Both the position numbers and the translations under genes were made by a program. The notes beneath the pieces were generated by a model. That model had not been told where the DNA came from and did not search any database. It saw only the letters and a list, made by a program, of their open reading frames with translations. From Pseudomonas marginalis (GTDB taxonomy: Bacteria > Pseudomonadota > Gammaproteobacteria > Pseudomonadales > Pseudomonadaceae): DNA of 64,000 nucleotides. The stretch's first letter is position 1. Each line of letters begins with the position of its first letter. This document shows, piece after piece, positions 36,546 through 45,930 of this stretch. The stretch is from contig NZ_FNSU01000001.1 in NCBI RefSeq assembly GCF_900105325.1, forward strand, positions 1,116,001 through 1,180,000. The letters are read 5' to 3'.

Positions 36546-37823
36546 ATGCTAAAACTGGACGACATCAAACTGGCTGTAATAGGCCTTGGTTACGTGGGTT
36601 TGCCACTGGCTGTTGAGTTTGGCAAGCAGCGCCCGGCGATCGGATTTGACATCAACCAGGCAAGGATTGACGCGCTGAAGGCCGGGCACGACGCCACATT
36701 GGAAGTCTGTACTGCGGAGCTGAAAGAGGCTGGTTTTTTGTCGTTCAGTTCGAATCAAGAAGATCTAGTGGCTTGTAATACCTATATTGTCACAGTGCCG
36801 ACGCCGATCGATAGTTACAAGCAGCCGGACCTGACGCCTCTGATCAAGGCTTCGGAAATGCTCGGTAAAGTGTTAAAGAAAGGCGATATTGTTATCTATG
36901 AGTCTACGGTTTATCCCGGTGCCACCGAAGAAGTCTGTGTTCCTGTGCTGGAGAAAGCTTCAGGCTTGAAATTTAACAGTGACTTTTATGCTGGCTATAG
37001 CCCGGAGCGGATTAATCCAGGTGATAAAGTTCACCGATTGACAACTATCAAGAAGGTGACTGCCGGTTCGACTGCAGACGTCGCCGAGTTGGTGGATAGG
37101 CTTTATAATCAAGTTGTGATAGCGGGCACGCACAAGGCTTCCAGTATCAAAGTGGCTGAAGCTGCCAAGGTGATTGAAAATACTCAGCGTGACTTGAATA
37201 TTGCCTTGATCAACGAGTTGGCAATTATATTCAATAGGATGGGAATTGATACCGAAGCGGTCTTGGAGGCGGCGGGAACGAAGTGGAACTTCCTACCATT
37301 CAGGCCAGGGTTGGTTGGCGGGCACTGCATTGGTGTCGACCCTTACTATCTCACGCACAAGGCGCAATCGATCGGATATCACCCGGAAATTATATTGGCC
37401 GGACGCAGGTTGAATGACGGAATGGGGGCGTACGTTGTCTCGCAGATGGTCAAGGCCATGCTCAAGAAGCAGATTCAGGTAGACGGTGCGCGTATTCTTT
37501 TGATGGGTCTTGCGTTCAAGGAAAATTGCCCAGATCTGCGGAATACCCGCATAGTCGATATCGTTAACGAGTTGGCTGAATACAACATCGCTGTCGACGT
37601 TTATGACCCTTGGGTGAGCAAGGAAGAGGCTGAGGAAGAGTACGGCATTTGTCCTATAGCCGCTCCCGACGAGTCTGCGTACGATGGTGTGATATTGGCA
37701 GTAGCACATGAAGAGTTCCGTCAGGCGGGCGTAGCAAAAATACGCAGTTACGGCAAGACAAAGCACGTACTTTATGACCTGAAGTATCTATTGACGGCCG
37801 AAGAGTCTGATTTGCGTCTATAG
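36546..37823 (+). CDS. tviB: UDP-N-acetyl-hexosamine 6-dehydrogenase (TviB/WbpO type)
   Basis: A 425-residue NAD-dependent enzyme oxidising C6 of UDP-GlcNAc or UDP-GalNAc to the uronic acid in two steps. The NAD motif is VIGLGYVGLPLAVEFGK, the catalytic Cys is Cys261 in GGHCIGVDPYYLTH, and LMGLAFKENCPDLRNTR is the UDP-binding end. The ending (LYDKLYLLTA-type, ..EESDLRL) is very like TviB of the Vi-antigen locus. The start at 36546 gives family length; an ATG at 36534 is an alternative. It is the first gene of the O-antigen operon, followed by its usual epimerase partner. Confidence 0.92.
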   Translation: MLKLDDIKLAVIGLGYVGLPLAVEFGKQRPAIGFDINQARIDALKAGHDATLEVCTAELKEAGFLSFSSNQEDLVACNTYIVTVPTPIDSYKQPDLTPLIKASEMLGKVLKKGDIVIYESTVYPGATEEVCVPVLEKASGLKFNSDFYAGYSPERINPGDKVHRLTTIKKVTAGSTADVAELVDRLYNQVVIAGTHKASSIKVAEAAKVIENTQRDLNIALINELAIIFNRMGIDTEAVLEAAGTKWNFLPFRPGLVGGHCIGVDPYYLTHKAQSIGYHPEIILAGRRLNDGMGAYVVSQMVKAMLKKQIQVDGARILLMGLAFKENCPDLRNTRIVDIVNELAEYNIAVDVYDPWVSKEEAEEEYGICPIAAPDESAYDGVILAVAHEEFRQAGVAKIRSYGKTKHVLYDLKYLLTAEESDLRL

Positions 37824-37860
37824 AACGCTCGGTTGAGATAATTACTAGGGTAGGTGCAGC

Positions 37861-38898
37861 ATGAATGGATATAGGAAGCTTCTTTCGGAAATTTCGACGT
37901 CACCAAAAAAATGGTTGGTGACTGGCGTTGCCGGTTTTATTGGCTCGAATCTTCTGGAAACACTACTGTTGGCCGAGCAGTGGGTGGTAGGAATAGACAA
38001 TTTTTCTACGGGGCACAAGAAAAATCTTGAAGAAGTGCAAGGTCTTGTCAGCGCCGAACAATGGGCACGCTTTACCTTTGTCGAAGGTGATATAAGGTCT
38101 CTGGAGGACTGCAACTCAGTTTGTCAGGGGGTTGATTACGTCTTGCATCAAGCGGCCTTGGGCTCTGTTCCGCGCTCGATCGATGACCCGATTAATACTA
38201 ATAACACCAACATTGATGGTTTTCTCAACATGTTGGTTGCTGCCAAAGGTGCAGGGGTGAAAAGCTTCACTTATGCAGCCAGTAGCTCCACTTACGGCGA
38301 TCACCCTGGGTTGCCTAAGGTTGAGGCTATCATCGGCAAGCCTCTTTCTCCCTACGCTGTGACAAAGTATGTAAACGAACTCTATGCTGATGTATTTTCC
38401 CGCTGCTACGGTTTCAACACTGTAGGTCTGCGTTATTTTAATGTTTTCGGTAAGCGCCAAGATCCCAATGGTGCTTATGCAGCGGTTATCCCGAAGTGGA
38501 TTTCCTCGATGATATCCGGTGAGGATATCTATGTTAACGGCGATGGTGAAACCAGTCGGGATTTCTGTTTCATCGAGAATACTGTCCAGGCCAACTTGCT
38601 CGCGGCGACCAGTACAAACGCTGAATCCTTGAACCAGGTCTATAATGTCGCTGTGGGTGACCGTACGACATTGAACCAATTGTTTGCGTTGCTGGCTGCA
38701 GAACTTTCCAATAATGCTGTTGTTTACCAGTGTAGTCCGGTATATCGAGACTTCAGGGCGGGCGATGTCAAGCACTCGCAAGCTGACATAGGGAAAGTCA
38801 AGGCGCTGTTGGGGTACGCCCCCGAGTATAGCGTGGAACAAGGTATTGCTGTGGCCATGCCTTGGTACGTTAACGCCTTGGCGCAAGGTGTGAAATGA
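37861..38898 (+). CDS. wbpP: UDP-HexNAc / UDP-HexNAcA C4-epimerase (WbpP/TviC type)
   Basis: A 345-residue extended short-chain dehydrogenase. The NAD motif is VTGVAGFIGSN, the active site has Ser in AASSSTYGD, and Tyr/Lys are in YAVTKYVNELY. With the preceding TviB-type dehydrogenase it should give UDP-GalNAcA: WbpP acts on UDP-GlcNAc and TviC on UDP-GlcNAcA, and sequence alone does not decide the order. AGGGTAGG precedes the ATG. It overlaps fdtA by four bases. Confidence 0.9.
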   Translation: MNGYRKLLSEISTSPKKWLVTGVAGFIGSNLLETLLLAEQWVVGIDNFSTGHKKNLEEVQGLVSAEQWARFTFVEGDIRSLEDCNSVCQGVDYVLHQAALGSVPRSIDDPINTNNTNIDGFLNMLVAAKGAGVKSFTYAASSSTYGDHPGLPKVEAIIGKPLSPYAVTKYVNELYADVFSRCYGFNTVGLRYFNVFGKRQDPNGAYAAVIPKWISSMISGEDIYVNGDGETSRDFCFIENTVQANLLAATSTNAESLNQVYNVAVGDRTTLNQLFALLAAELSNNAVVYQCSPVYRDFRAGDVKHSQADIGKVKALLGYAPEYSVEQGIAVAMPWYVNALAQGVK

Positions 38899-39311
38899 AT
38901 AGCTTAGAGTGGGTCAGCTTTCCACCCCTGGGCGATGATCGGGGGTCTCTGGTTGCGATAGAGGCGGAGAAGACCGTTCCCTTTGAGATTAAAAGGGTCT
39001 ATTACATCTTCGGTACACAAAAGGGTGTGGCTCGAGGTTTTCATGCGCACCGCAATCTGAAGCAAGTAGCGGTTTGCGTGATAGGTCATTGTGAAATGAT
39101 ACTGGACAACGGCTCCGTCCGGAGTATGGCTAGGTTGGACTCGCCGACCAAAGGGTTGGTCATTGGGGATCTGGTTTGGCGAGAAATGCATAACTTCAGC
39201 GAAGATTGTGTATTGCTGGTCTTGGCCAGTGAGCATTATGACGAGGGTGATTACATAAGGGATTATGCCGAGTTTTTGGCCGTCGTAGCGGATAGCCAGC
39301 CATCGGTCTGA
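38895..39311 (+). CDS. fdtA: FdtA/QdtA-type dTDP-4-keto-6-deoxyhexose 3,4-ketoisomerase
   Basis: A 138-residue cupin-fold sugar isomerase. Family features are the GARGFHAH-like motif (here GVARGFHAHRNLKQ) holding catalytic His residues, and YYIFGTQKG. It turns dTDP-4-keto-6-deoxyglucose into the 3-keto isomer, the substrate for the aminotransferase encoded next. FdtA (galacto product) and QdtA (gluco product) cannot be told apart by eye. It starts in an ATGA overlap with the epimerase gene. Confidence 0.88.
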   Translation: MNSLEWVSFPPLGDDRGSLVAIEAEKTVPFEIKRVYYIFGTQKGVARGFHAHRNLKQVAVCVIGHCEMILDNGSVRSMARLDSPTKGLVIGDLVWREMHNFSEDCVLLVLASEHYDEGDYIRDYAEFLAVVADSQPSV

Positions 39312-39381
39312 TGTAAACACCTGAGTCAATTTATTAAATAAGATGTTTCCTAAGTATCAAGTGAATGCGAGTGACTTTATC

Positions 39382-40509
39382 ATGGTTGAGTTTTTGAATC
39401 TTAAATCTGCCAACGCATCGATGCGTGACGAGCTGATTGGCGCGTGCACAAGGGTTGTAGACTCTGGTTGGTACGTAGCAGGTCAAGAACTGCACCAATT
39501 TGAGGCTTCGTTCGCCGAATACTGTGGCGCAAAGCATTGTGTTGGAGTGGCCAATGGCCTCGATGCGCTAGTTTTGACACTGCGTGCCTGGAAGTTGATG
39601 GGGAAACTGCAGGATGGTGATGAAGTCATTGTGCCAGCAAATACCTATATTGCCAGTATTCTCGCAATTACAGAAAACAACCTGGTGCCTGTACTGGTTG
39701 AGCCAGATGAGCAGACGTTCAATCTATCGCCTGAACGCACGCGTGCTGCTTTGACTTCTCGAACACGAGTTATCCTTGCCGTCCATTTGTACGGGCAGCT
39801 TGCGTGCATGCCTGAGTTGATGGACATCGCCAAATTCAACAAATTGCTTGTACTGGAGGACGCAGCGCAAGCACACGGCGCTAGCTCAAATGGGAAGAAG
39901 GCTGGTAGCTGGGGCGATGCAGCAGGGTTCAGCTTCTACCCAGGAAAAAATTTGGGCGCATTGGGCGATGCAGGCGCTGTTGTGACTAGCAGTGATGAGT
40001 TAGCGAATGCGCTCCAAGCACTTAGAAATTATGGCTCGCATCAGCGCTACCATAATATGTACCAAGGCGTTAATAGTCGGCTTGACGAAATTCAAGCGGC
40101 CATGCTGAGTGTCAAACTCAAGTATTTGGATGCGCAAACCGCGCACCGGCGGGAAATTGCCCAGTTCTACATGGACCATATCGAGAATCCGACTATTGCG
40201 TTGCCCTTGCGACCAGGTGTGGACGTGCGGAATATGAAGTCTCATGTCTGGCATCTTTTTGTGGCGCGCAGTGAACAGCGAGAGGCACTCCAGTCACATT
40301 TACTGAAGCACGACATACAGTCGTTGATTCACTATCCTATTCCACCGCATAAGCAAGCAGCCTATCAAAGCCTGAATGGACTATCCTTGGAGATAACAGA
40401 AAATATCCATCGAACAGTCCTGAGCCTGCCGATCGGGCCGACTCTGAGCATCGCGGAGGCAACGCAGGTTGTCGAGGCGTGCAACAGTTTCAACGGCGTC
40501 AGCGCATAA
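39382..40509 (+). CDS. fdtB: FdtB/QdtB-type sugar 3-aminotransferase (DegT/DnrJ family)
   Basis: A 375-residue PLP enzyme that aminates dTDP-3-keto-6-deoxyhexose to a 3-amino-3,6-dideoxy sugar (Fuc3N or Qui3N). The PLP lysine is Lys189 in SFYPGKNLGALGDAG, and EDAAQAHGA carries the ring-binding Asp. The start at 39382 gives MVEFLNLKSANASM; the ribosome site is weak. Met at 39343 is less likely. Its stop overlaps the wzx start (TAATG). The acetyltransferase that usually completes this pathway is not adjacent. Confidence 0.88.
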   Translation: MVEFLNLKSANASMRDELIGACTRVVDSGWYVAGQELHQFEASFAEYCGAKHCVGVANGLDALVLTLRAWKLMGKLQDGDEVIVPANTYIASILAITENNLVPVLVEPDEQTFNLSPERTRAALTSRTRVILAVHLYGQLACMPELMDIAKFNKLLVLEDAAQAHGASSNGKKAGSWGDAAGFSFYPGKNLGALGDAGAVVTSSDELANALQALRNYGSHQRYHNMYQGVNSRLDEIQAAMLSVKLKYLDAQTAHRREIAQFYMDHIENPTIALPLRPGVDVRNMKSHVWHLFVARSEQREALQSHLLKHDIQSLIHYPIPPHKQAAYQSLNGLSLEITENIHRTVLSLPIGPTLSIAEATQVVEACNSFNGVSA

Positions 40510-41795
40510 TGACTTTTGTAAGAACCAGTCTGCTCAATGCTGTCGCGGTTGTAATTAAAATGCTTACCTTGCTAGGGATAAATAAAATATTGGCCGTGTA
40601 TGTCGGTCCTGCAGGGTATGCGGCATTAGGGCAGTTTCAAAATTTGGTTCAGATGATCACCACCTTTGCCGGTGGTTCAATGAATACGGGGGTGACAAAG
40701 TACACAGCGGAATACGCAGGAGATACCGATCGGCAACACCGGATATGGGCCACAGCGGGCATTGTCTCTTTAATTGGAGCTTGCATTGCAGCCTTGCTGA
40801 TCGCTCTATTTGCCAGACCTCTGGCGCGTTACTTCTTGAGCGCTGAAACCCATTACACGGTCTTTTATTGGCTTTCCTGCGGTTTGATTTTTTTTGTTCT
40901 AAACTCATTGTTGTTGGCGATACTGAATGGTAAGAAAGAAGTGGCGGCCTACGTGACTGCCAATATTATTGGTAGTCTATTGAGCTTTGTAATTGTCGTT
41001 GTTTTATCCGTTTATTTTGGGCTATACGGTGCGTTGGTGTCGCTCTCGGTCTACCAGTCTATCGCCTGTGTCGCAACGGCCTATATCTGCTCACGTAAAT
41101 CCTGGTTCAGCTTTCGATTGCTGGTCGGTGCAATTGATCAACAGACGTTGTTTAATCTGTTGAAGTTTTCGCTTATGGTCGGAGTATCGGCTACGTGTGT
41201 ACCCTTGTCGAGTATGCTGGTCCGTGATTATTTGATAGGCGCCTACGGGATTGATTTTGCCGGCTACTGGGAAGCGTTGACCAGACTTAGCGGCGCCTAC
41301 CTGATGCTGGTCACTACGACCTTAAGTTTGTATTTTCTCCCTAGATACTCGGAAATTAAATCGGTCACTAAGCTTAGGCTTGAAGTTATAAAAGCGCTGT
41401 GCATGATCGTTCCAGTTGCACTGTTGGGAAGTGCCAGTGTTTATCTGTTAAGGGAGTGGTTGATAAGGCTGCTATTTTCCAGTGATTTTTTACCGATTGA
41501 AAGTATGGTCGCTTGGCAGGTAGTTGGCGATGCATTGAAGATAACTAGTTGGGTTTTGGGTTTTTTGTTATGGGCGAGAGCGTTGGTCATTCCTTTTATC
41601 GTTACTGAAGCTATATTTTCATTTGGTTTTTTCTTTGCGACAAAGTTTTTTTCGGCCCATTATGGCAGCGATGGAGTGGTCATAGCTTACGCGGTTAACT
41701 ATTTTTTGTATTTGATAGCGCTTGCGCTGTTTTTCTTTTTGTGGTTTCGAAAACATAAAATTCTTGAAGCTGGTGAGGGGCATAAGGAATGTTGA
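40509..41795 (+). CDS. wzx: O-antigen flippase Wzx
   Basis: A 428-residue inner-membrane protein of the MOP/polysaccharide-transport superfamily with about 12 hydrophobic segments. The start (LLNAVAVVIKMLTLLGINKI) and GPAGYAALGQFQNLVQMITTFAG are typical of the O-antigen translocase subgroup. It should flip undecaprenyl-linked repeat units to the periplasm for a Wzy polymerase. The start shares one base with the fdtB stop, and the end overlaps the next gene by seven bases. Confidence 0.9.
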   Translation: MTFVRTSLLNAVAVVIKMLTLLGINKILAVYVGPAGYAALGQFQNLVQMITTFAGGSMNTGVTKYTAEYAGDTDRQHRIWATAGIVSLIGACIAALLIALFARPLARYFLSAETHYTVFYWLSCGLIFFVLNSLLLAILNGKKEVAAYVTANIIGSLLSFVIVVVLSVYFGLYGALVSLSVYQSIACVATAYICSRKSWFSFRLLVGAIDQQTLFNLLKFSLMVGVSATCVPLSSMLVRDYLIGAYGIDFAGYWEALTRLSGAYLMLVTTTLSLYFLPRYSEIKSVTKLRLEVIKALCMIVPVALLGSASVYLLREWLIRLLFSSDFLPIESMVAWQVVGDALKITSWVLGFLLWARALVIPFIVTEAIFSFGFFFATKFFSAHYGSDGVVIAYAVNYFLYLIALALFFFLWFRKHKILEAGEGHKEC

Positions 41796-42670
41796 AGGTA
41801 AGTATTATAGTACCCTCGTACAATCACTCGAGTTTCGTCTGTGCGACAATTGAGTCGATAATGAATCAAACGGCAGCGCGCAGCAGCTATGAGTTGATAG
41901 TTGTTGATGATTGTTCTCCGGATGACAGTGTTCAGAAAATTAGGTGTCTTCAAGAGAAATATGATTTTGTATTTATTGAGAGTGAAGTAAATACTGGTGT
42001 GAATGGTGCTATCGAACGCGCCTTGGAAGTGTGCAGTGGTGCATATATATCGCTGATTGGTTCGGACGACGTGTTGCTGCCTAATAAAGTAGCAGCTCAA
42101 CTGAGCTTTCTACTTGAAAATGATGTTGATTGTGTTTATTCGTTGGGAGAAATAATCAACGAACAAGGTAATGTTTTTACCAGGCAAAACCTGTCTGAAT
42201 TCGAGCGCGCTTTAAATTCCGGTCAAGGCTACACATTTTGTGCCATCGATGACACCTCTGCACCTTTGCTACAGTCTGCGATGATGAAAGCAGATTTGAT
42301 GCGAGAGGTTTCGGGGTTGAGAAGAAAGTTTAAATCAGATGACTGGGTTGTGTTGTTGTATTTTTTAAGAGGCTATAAAGTTGGTTTTCAGAACTTGGCA
42401 ACGTTTCAATATCGAATTCACCCTGGCAATACCCATTCGGACTGTTGGAAAACTCTTCCAATGAGACTTGAAGTTCCCTGCATGTTTTTTTCGGTAAAAG
42501 AGTCAGGTTTACGTAATAAGTCTATATCTAATATATTTTTTTCGCACTCTGCAAGCCTGTTTAGAGGGCATAGTTATTTGGCTGGTTTACGCTTTTTGCT
42601 GGCCGGCCTTTGTTTTGGTTTTTCCTTGAAAAAACTGGTTCGGTTTGTGAGTAAGAGGCTTTTAGGGTGA
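41789..42670 (+). CDS. Family-2 glycosyltransferase
   Basis: A 293-residue GT-A-fold transferase. VSIIVPSYNHSSFV opens the nucleotide-binding half, VVDDCSPDD is the first acidic motif and LIGSDDVLL the metal-binding DxD-like motif. The last 70 residues carry two hydrophobic stretches and a basic tail, suggesting association with the inner membrane. It is AT-rich compared with the core genes. It probably adds one sugar of the O-unit; donor and linkage are unknown. It overlaps wzx at its start and the next GT2 gene (GTGA) at its end. Confidence 0.85.
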   Translation: MLKVSIIVPSYNHSSFVCATIESIMNQTAARSSYELIVVDDCSPDDSVQKIRCLQEKYDFVFIESEVNTGVNGAIERALEVCSGAYISLIGSDDVLLPNKVAAQLSFLLENDVDCVYSLGEIINEQGNVFTRQNLSEFERALNSGQGYTFCAIDDTSAPLLQSAMMKADLMREVSGLRRKFKSDDWVVLLYFLRGYKVGFQNLATFQYRIHPGNTHSDCWKTLPMRLEVPCMFFSVKESGLRNKSISNIFFSHSASLFRGHSYLAGLRFLLAGLCFGFSLKKLVRFVSKRLLG

Positions 42671-43569
42671 GTGTGCTATCAGTTTCTATTATTATTCTTA
42701 CCTATAATCACGAGTCGTTTATTTTGGAGGCGTTGCAGTCGGTTGCACTCCAGGAATATCCTGGCGTTCAACTGGTTATCGGTGATGATGCGTCAAGCGA
42801 TCGAACGTGTGATGTAATTGATAAGTTCGAAAAACATTCCGGAATGAATATTGATAAAGTTTATTTCGATGCAAATGTTGGTATTACCAGGAATTTTAAT
42901 GCGTGTCTGGAACGTTGTCAGGGAGATGTGATTTTTGTACTGGGTGGAGATGATGTTTTCTGCCCTGGAAAGATCGCAGCGCAAGTGCAGCATCTTGAAG
43001 ATAATCCAAGTATCACAATTTCGTATCATGATGTTGAGGTGTTTGACTCTGACTCAAATCGAGTCATGTATCTCTATAATGAAATGCATGGTAAGCACGA
43101 AGGTGGCGCGGCAGAGCTGGTCCGACGCGGGGCATTTAGTTGTGGTTGTTCGGTAGCGATCCGAAATAAAAATTTGCCAGCCTGCGATGAACGCATAAAG
43201 TTTGCGTCAGACTGGCTTTGGTATATTGAAGTTTTGATGCTTTCTGGTGGCGAGATTAAGTATCTTGAAGGTGTCTACGCGCGTTATCGCAGGCACGCCA
43301 ATAACATCACAGGTGGTAGTCATTTGCAGCAGCAGTATGCAGAAGTTATGCAGACGCTGGATATCGTTGCTGGGAAGTATCCCTCGCTCAAGGCGGTCGC
43401 TAGTAAATCTGTTTCCGAGCGAAACATAGCATTCTCTATGAAATTTTTTATTGCTGGTGAGTATTGGCGAGGATTGTTGTTGTTCAAAATGGCCATGTCT
43501 AAGAACAGTCTTGCGCCCCTGTTTTTTTTGCGTATTAGGATTAGGCGTATATTGAAATTGTTTCGCTAG
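42667..43569 (+). CDS. Family-2 glycosyltransferase
   Basis: A 300-residue GT-A-fold transferase starting at GTG inside the previous stop codon, with AGAGG upstream. VSIIILTYNHESFILEAL, IGDDASSDRT and VLGGDDVFCPG are the usual GT2 motifs, and the C-terminal SDWLWYIEVLML-type segment matches the ED/W region. It resembles its upstream neighbour and may be an old duplicate with a different donor. Very AT-rich. It adds a sugar to the lipid-linked O-unit by inference from context. Confidence 0.84.
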   Translation: MSVLSVSIIILTYNHESFILEALQSVALQEYPGVQLVIGDDASSDRTCDVIDKFEKHSGMNIDKVYFDANVGITRNFNACLERCQGDVIFVLGGDDVFCPGKIAAQVQHLEDNPSITISYHDVEVFDSDSNRVMYLYNEMHGKHEGGAAELVRRGAFSCGCSVAIRNKNLPACDERIKFASDWLWYIEVLMLSGGEIKYLEGVYARYRRHANNITGGSHLQQQYAEVMQTLDIVAGKYPSLKAVASKSVSERNIAFSMKFFIAGEYWRGLLLFKMAMSKNSLAPLFFLRIRIRRILKLFR

Positions 43570-43641
43570 TCGGTAGTTGGGGTGTTTGTTTTTGATTTGT
43601 TTTGTAATTGATGCTGGTAATATAACCCGTCGGGGGCATAG

Positions 43642-45909
43642 ATGGACGTCAAAAAAGTTAAGAAAATAGTTGGTGCCGTCGTTTCGTTGTTTTTACTGAC
43701 AGGGCTTATGTTTTACTTGAGTCCTGCGGATATTCTGTCCCACGCACAACAGTTTCCTCCTACCTTGTTGGTGTTGGTATTTGCTCTTATGGTTGGGAAC
43801 GTGGTCGTGGTGACCTTCAGGTTCTGGCGTATTTTATCTCATTTTGATCATCCTCTGTCCTGGCTATTAGTATTTAAAGCCAGTGCGGCTGCCAATATTG
43901 CCTCTTTATTAGTGATTCCTTTATTTGGACAAATGGCCGGCCGTCAGGCAGTTTTACAATCTGCGGGTGTATCGGCGGTTGAAAACGCAGTCATTGCAGC
44001 CTATGAGCGGACAGTCGTGGCGGCAATCAGCGCTGCTTTTGCCATGCTTGGCGCTTTGTATTTACTCGAAGGGGTTGTTAGCAAGTATCTAGATGAATTA
44101 CCGGTTGTCGAGATTTTCTCAGTACTGCTGTTCGCGTTGGCTTTAAGCTTGGTGCTGGGCATCAGTAGGTTTGAAATTAAAATTGGCAATAGTTTACTGG
44201 CAAAAAGAAATGCCAAGCGACTGTTGGAGGTTGCGTTGATATCATCCACAAGCAATCTTTTGATGCTAACGTGTTTTGTTTGCCTTTTTTCTGTGGTGGC
44301 TCCAAATGTCAGCATGTTGCAGTTGTTTTCTGCTGCTGCCATTGTATCGTTTGCTGCAGGTTTACCTGTTAGCTTTGGTGGCTGGGGGCTGCGCGAAATC
44401 GTTTCGGTTTCTGTCTTGGGGACATTCGCTGTGAGTGCCGAACAAGCCCTTGCAGCTTCTATACTGTGTGGTCTCTTATCTGTGCTTTCGGTGATTAGCT
44501 TGGCGCCATTCGCCTTGCGTAAAGGTAAGCATACAATGGCCCAGCCAGTGGAAGGGGGCGAGGTGGAATCCACTTTAGCCCGGCGTAAGCTTGGGGGGGC
44601 TTACCTTGAGCGCTCTGCGGCGTGGGTGCTTTGTTTCTGTGTATCATTGTTTATTTTTTTCCAAATAATAATCAAATACGGTGAAAGTGCTATCAGTGTG
44701 AACTTGGCTGACCCATTTGCGATACTTGCGCTTTCGGTTGTTCTCTTGAATGCAGTCTTTAGTCGTTCAGCCCCACGCTGGCGATTTCTTCGGGTCAATT
44801 CTTTGTTGTTACTTGTTACGCTTGTTATGTTCCTAGGTTATGCCCATGGCTTCTATAGTATTGGAGCTAACGGTTGGGCAATGGGTAAGATGTTCGGCTG
44901 GTTTGTTTTGCTGGGTTTTGCATCCGCGGGTTACCTCGCTGCCGTATACTATGGTTTGCCTGGAGTAAGGCGAATAGTCGAAACCATGGTTGCAGTTATC
45001 TGTGTGATCATCATCTTGCAGATTGCACTTAGGATTCTGCATCTGTACGGAATAATTCATTGGTCCGGCTTTACCTACTCAATTGATGGTTACGTCGGTA
45101 ATAGGAACGCACTGGCATTTCAGATCATCTGTGTTGCTGCGGCGTTTATTAGCTTGTCGCCGCTTTATCAGGGTGGGTGCTTGCGGGCGTTTCCGACCAT
45201 TAAGTGCAGTGTTTTTGCCGTTGTGGCGCTGGCGATAATGATAACCGGAATTTTCTATACATCTTCGCGTTCAGGTATTGTTACTATCCTGGTGCTGCTG
45301 TTTTTCGCTGGAATCTTCAATATGATGAAGCGTTCTCATTTACTGGCATCGCTTATCGTTTCCTGTGTCTTCTATGCTGTCATAATTTACTTTCCAGTGG
45401 CGCTTGATTTTTTTGATGATCTGCTCTATTTCGTGCTTGGCGATAGTTTTTCATTCCCACATATACAAACTCAACCCGAATTTTCAATGTCTGAGAGTGA
45501 CGCAGGTAGGATCTCTATCAATAGTGCGGCAATTACCGCCTGGCTACAGTCTCCCTGGTGGGGTAACGGCTTGGGCTACTTTTTTGACAAGAGCAGCCAG
45601 CTTGTCGGTTTTCCTGTGATTATTCACAACACTGCGCTGTGGGTGCTCACTGAATTTGGCGTTGCTGGATTGAGTTGTTTTGCCTTGATGTTTGTTTATC
45701 TGTGTGCCAGTGCATTCTTTAAAAAGAAGCGAAGTGTCAGAGATAATGCAATTATTTTGTTGCTGTTAGGTTTTGCTTTAATGAGTCTTTTTCATGAGGT
45801 TATGTATCAGCGAGTATTTTGGTTTTTGCTCGGTCTTGTGCTTGCGTCGCAGTTTGTTCGTGCGCCAATCAAGCTAAGTACAGCCGCTCTCGCGACTTCC
45901 CCAGCTTAA
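43642..45909 (+). CDS. Fusion of LPG-synthase-type membrane domain and O-antigen polymerase/ligase domain
   Basis: A 755-residue inner-membrane protein. Residues 1-300 have about eight hydrophobic segments and the hallmarks of the lysylphosphatidylglycerol-synthase membrane domain (UPF0104/AglD-like): RFWRILSHFDHPLSW, AYERTVVA and the C-terminal GGWGLREIV. A hydrophilic linker (about 298-325) leads to a second block of about ten segments with Wzy/WaaL features: GNRNALAFQ, YTSSRSGI, a periplasmic loop around 585-650, and HEVMYQRVFWFLLG. The second half is the only Wzy candidate in the operon. No frameshift joins the halves. GGGGG precedes the ATG. Confidence 0.8.
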   Translation: MDVKKVKKIVGAVVSLFLLTGLMFYLSPADILSHAQQFPPTLLVLVFALMVGNVVVVTFRFWRILSHFDHPLSWLLVFKASAAANIASLLVIPLFGQMAGRQAVLQSAGVSAVENAVIAAYERTVVAAISAAFAMLGALYLLEGVVSKYLDELPVVEIFSVLLFALALSLVLGISRFEIKIGNSLLAKRNAKRLLEVALISSTSNLLMLTCFVCLFSVVAPNVSMLQLFSAAAIVSFAAGLPVSFGGWGLREIVSVSVLGTFAVSAEQALAASILCGLLSVLSVISLAPFALRKGKHTMAQPVEGGEVESTLARRKLGGAYLERSAAWVLCFCVSLFIFFQIIIKYGESAISVNLADPFAILALSVVLLNAVFSRSAPRWRFLRVNSLLLLVTLVMFLGYAHGFYSIGANGWAMGKMFGWFVLLGFASAGYLAAVYYGLPGVRRIVETMVAVICVIIILQIALRILHLYGIIHWSGFTYSIDGYVGNRNALAFQIICVAAAFISLSPLYQGGCLRAFPTIKCSVFAVVALAIMITGIFYTSSRSGIVTILVLLFFAGIFNMMKRSHLLASLIVSCVFYAVIIYFPVALDFFDDLLYFVLGDSFSFPHIQTQPEFSMSESDAGRISINSAAITAWLQSPWWGNGLGYFFDKSSQLVGFPVIIHNTALWVLTEFGVAGLSCFALMFVYLCASAFFKKKRSVRDNAIILLLLGFALMSLFHEVMYQRVFWFLLGLVLASQFVRAPIKLSTAALATSPA

Positions 45910-45930
45910 ACGGATTAGTAGGTATTCTTC

